64,000 nucleotides of DNA from Marthasterias glacialis (taxonomy: Eukaryota; Echinodermata; Asteroidea; Forcipulatida; Asteriidae), in assembly GCA_911728455.2 (NCBI GenBank), contig OU452239.1, positions 62,001 through 126,000 of the forward strand. Reading direction: 5' to 3'. The position numbers and the translations under genes are program-made. The notes beneath the pieces are model-generated. The model had not been told where the DNA came from, ran no database searches, and was given only the letters and a program-made list of their open reading frames with translations. Positions 63,613-64,000 of the stretch are shown one piece after another. Position 1 is the first letter of the stretch. Every line of letters starts with the position of its first letter.

Positions 63613-64000
63613 CTGTAATCAAGAAAAAGACAGGTTATTGAAACACTGTTTTAAAAAAACAACCTTTGTCTATGAGGGTCAATATTCCAACATTGCGTGA
63701 TGTGGGTGTGTTTGCATATACTCCAAAAGTGTTAAATTTTATGGGATGATGAAACGGTACTAAGCACTTTACACAATCCACAACTCAAAGAAGGTATTTA
63801 AAATGTTTAATATCAGTTATCAGTAACCACAATGTTCATGTAAATATAATATCAAAAATATAAAACTCTAGAAGAAATGTTGAATGTAACAACAAAACAT
63901 ATTTCACAGTTTGTAAGCACTGATGTGAGTGTTTTCATAATTGATTTGTTCAACTTAAAATGAAAAAATGAACTGTTTAAATAATACAGATTGTATAACA
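63613..64000. other. Intron upstream of Ig1A, no feature seen
   Basis: An acceptor (TTACAG) at its left edge shows that more exons lie to the right of the window. I see no exon or promoter here. Confidence 0.5.

Noticed and set aside
306-63612. Assignment as a TIE receptor, hemicentin or Dscam orthologue
   Set aside because: Domain order and numbers do not match these families, and no kinase, FnIII or membrane segment is visible in the window.

Overview
The window is metazoan genomic DNA, AT-rich and lying inside one very large minus-strand gene that enters at the right edge and leaves at the left edge. Both termini of the gene are outside the window: I see no start codon context, signal peptide, membrane segment, stop codon or poly(A) signal that can be assigned to it. 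I read 117 internal exons (15,756 coding bases, 5,252 codons, about a quarter of the window) joined by GT-AG introns averaging about 400 bp. Every exon begins and ends in phase 1 and has a length divisible by three.

The encoded part of the protein, N- to C-terminal (high to low coordinates), is Ig1, one Frizzled-type cysteine-rich domain (62405-62848), and then a long alternation of EGF-like and Ig domains: 36 Ig and 46 EGF domains in total. Each Ig domain is split into exon A (first Cys and core Trp) and exon B (D-x-G-x-Y-x-C strand). Each EGF domain is normally one exon of 93-108 nt. Two exceptions are fused exons: EGF28+Ig18A (25339-25587) and Ig11B+EGF20 (40975-41217). All 46 EGF domains keep six Cys and all 36 Ig domains keep the Cys-Trp-Cys core, so the gene looks functional. 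The protein is most likely an extracellular matrix protein or the ectodomain of a giant receptor. I do not recognise a named orthologue and give no symbol.

The introns are unusually rich in minisatellites. A striking number of these arrays are tandem copies of an exon end together with its splice site, nearly always the donor side. The clearest lie next to EGF40, EGF37, Ig25A, Ig21A, Ig17A, Ig9A, EGF14, EGF13 and Ig3A; Ig13A has the same on its acceptor side. Four single partial exon copies and one decayed exon are also present. At Ig3A the 42-bp repeat keeps the reading frame open, so downstream donors could add 14-residue steps to the protein.

Other contents are two inverted-repeat (MITE-like) elements, a duplicated tRNA-like SINE, simple repeats, and several 1-2 kb introns in which I see nothing else. 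No bacterial features, CRISPR, rRNA or intact tRNA genes were found. GCGCCCTC-type motifs, repeat content and gene style suggest a marine invertebrate, perhaps a deuterostome such as an echinoderm, but the sequence alone does not settle this.
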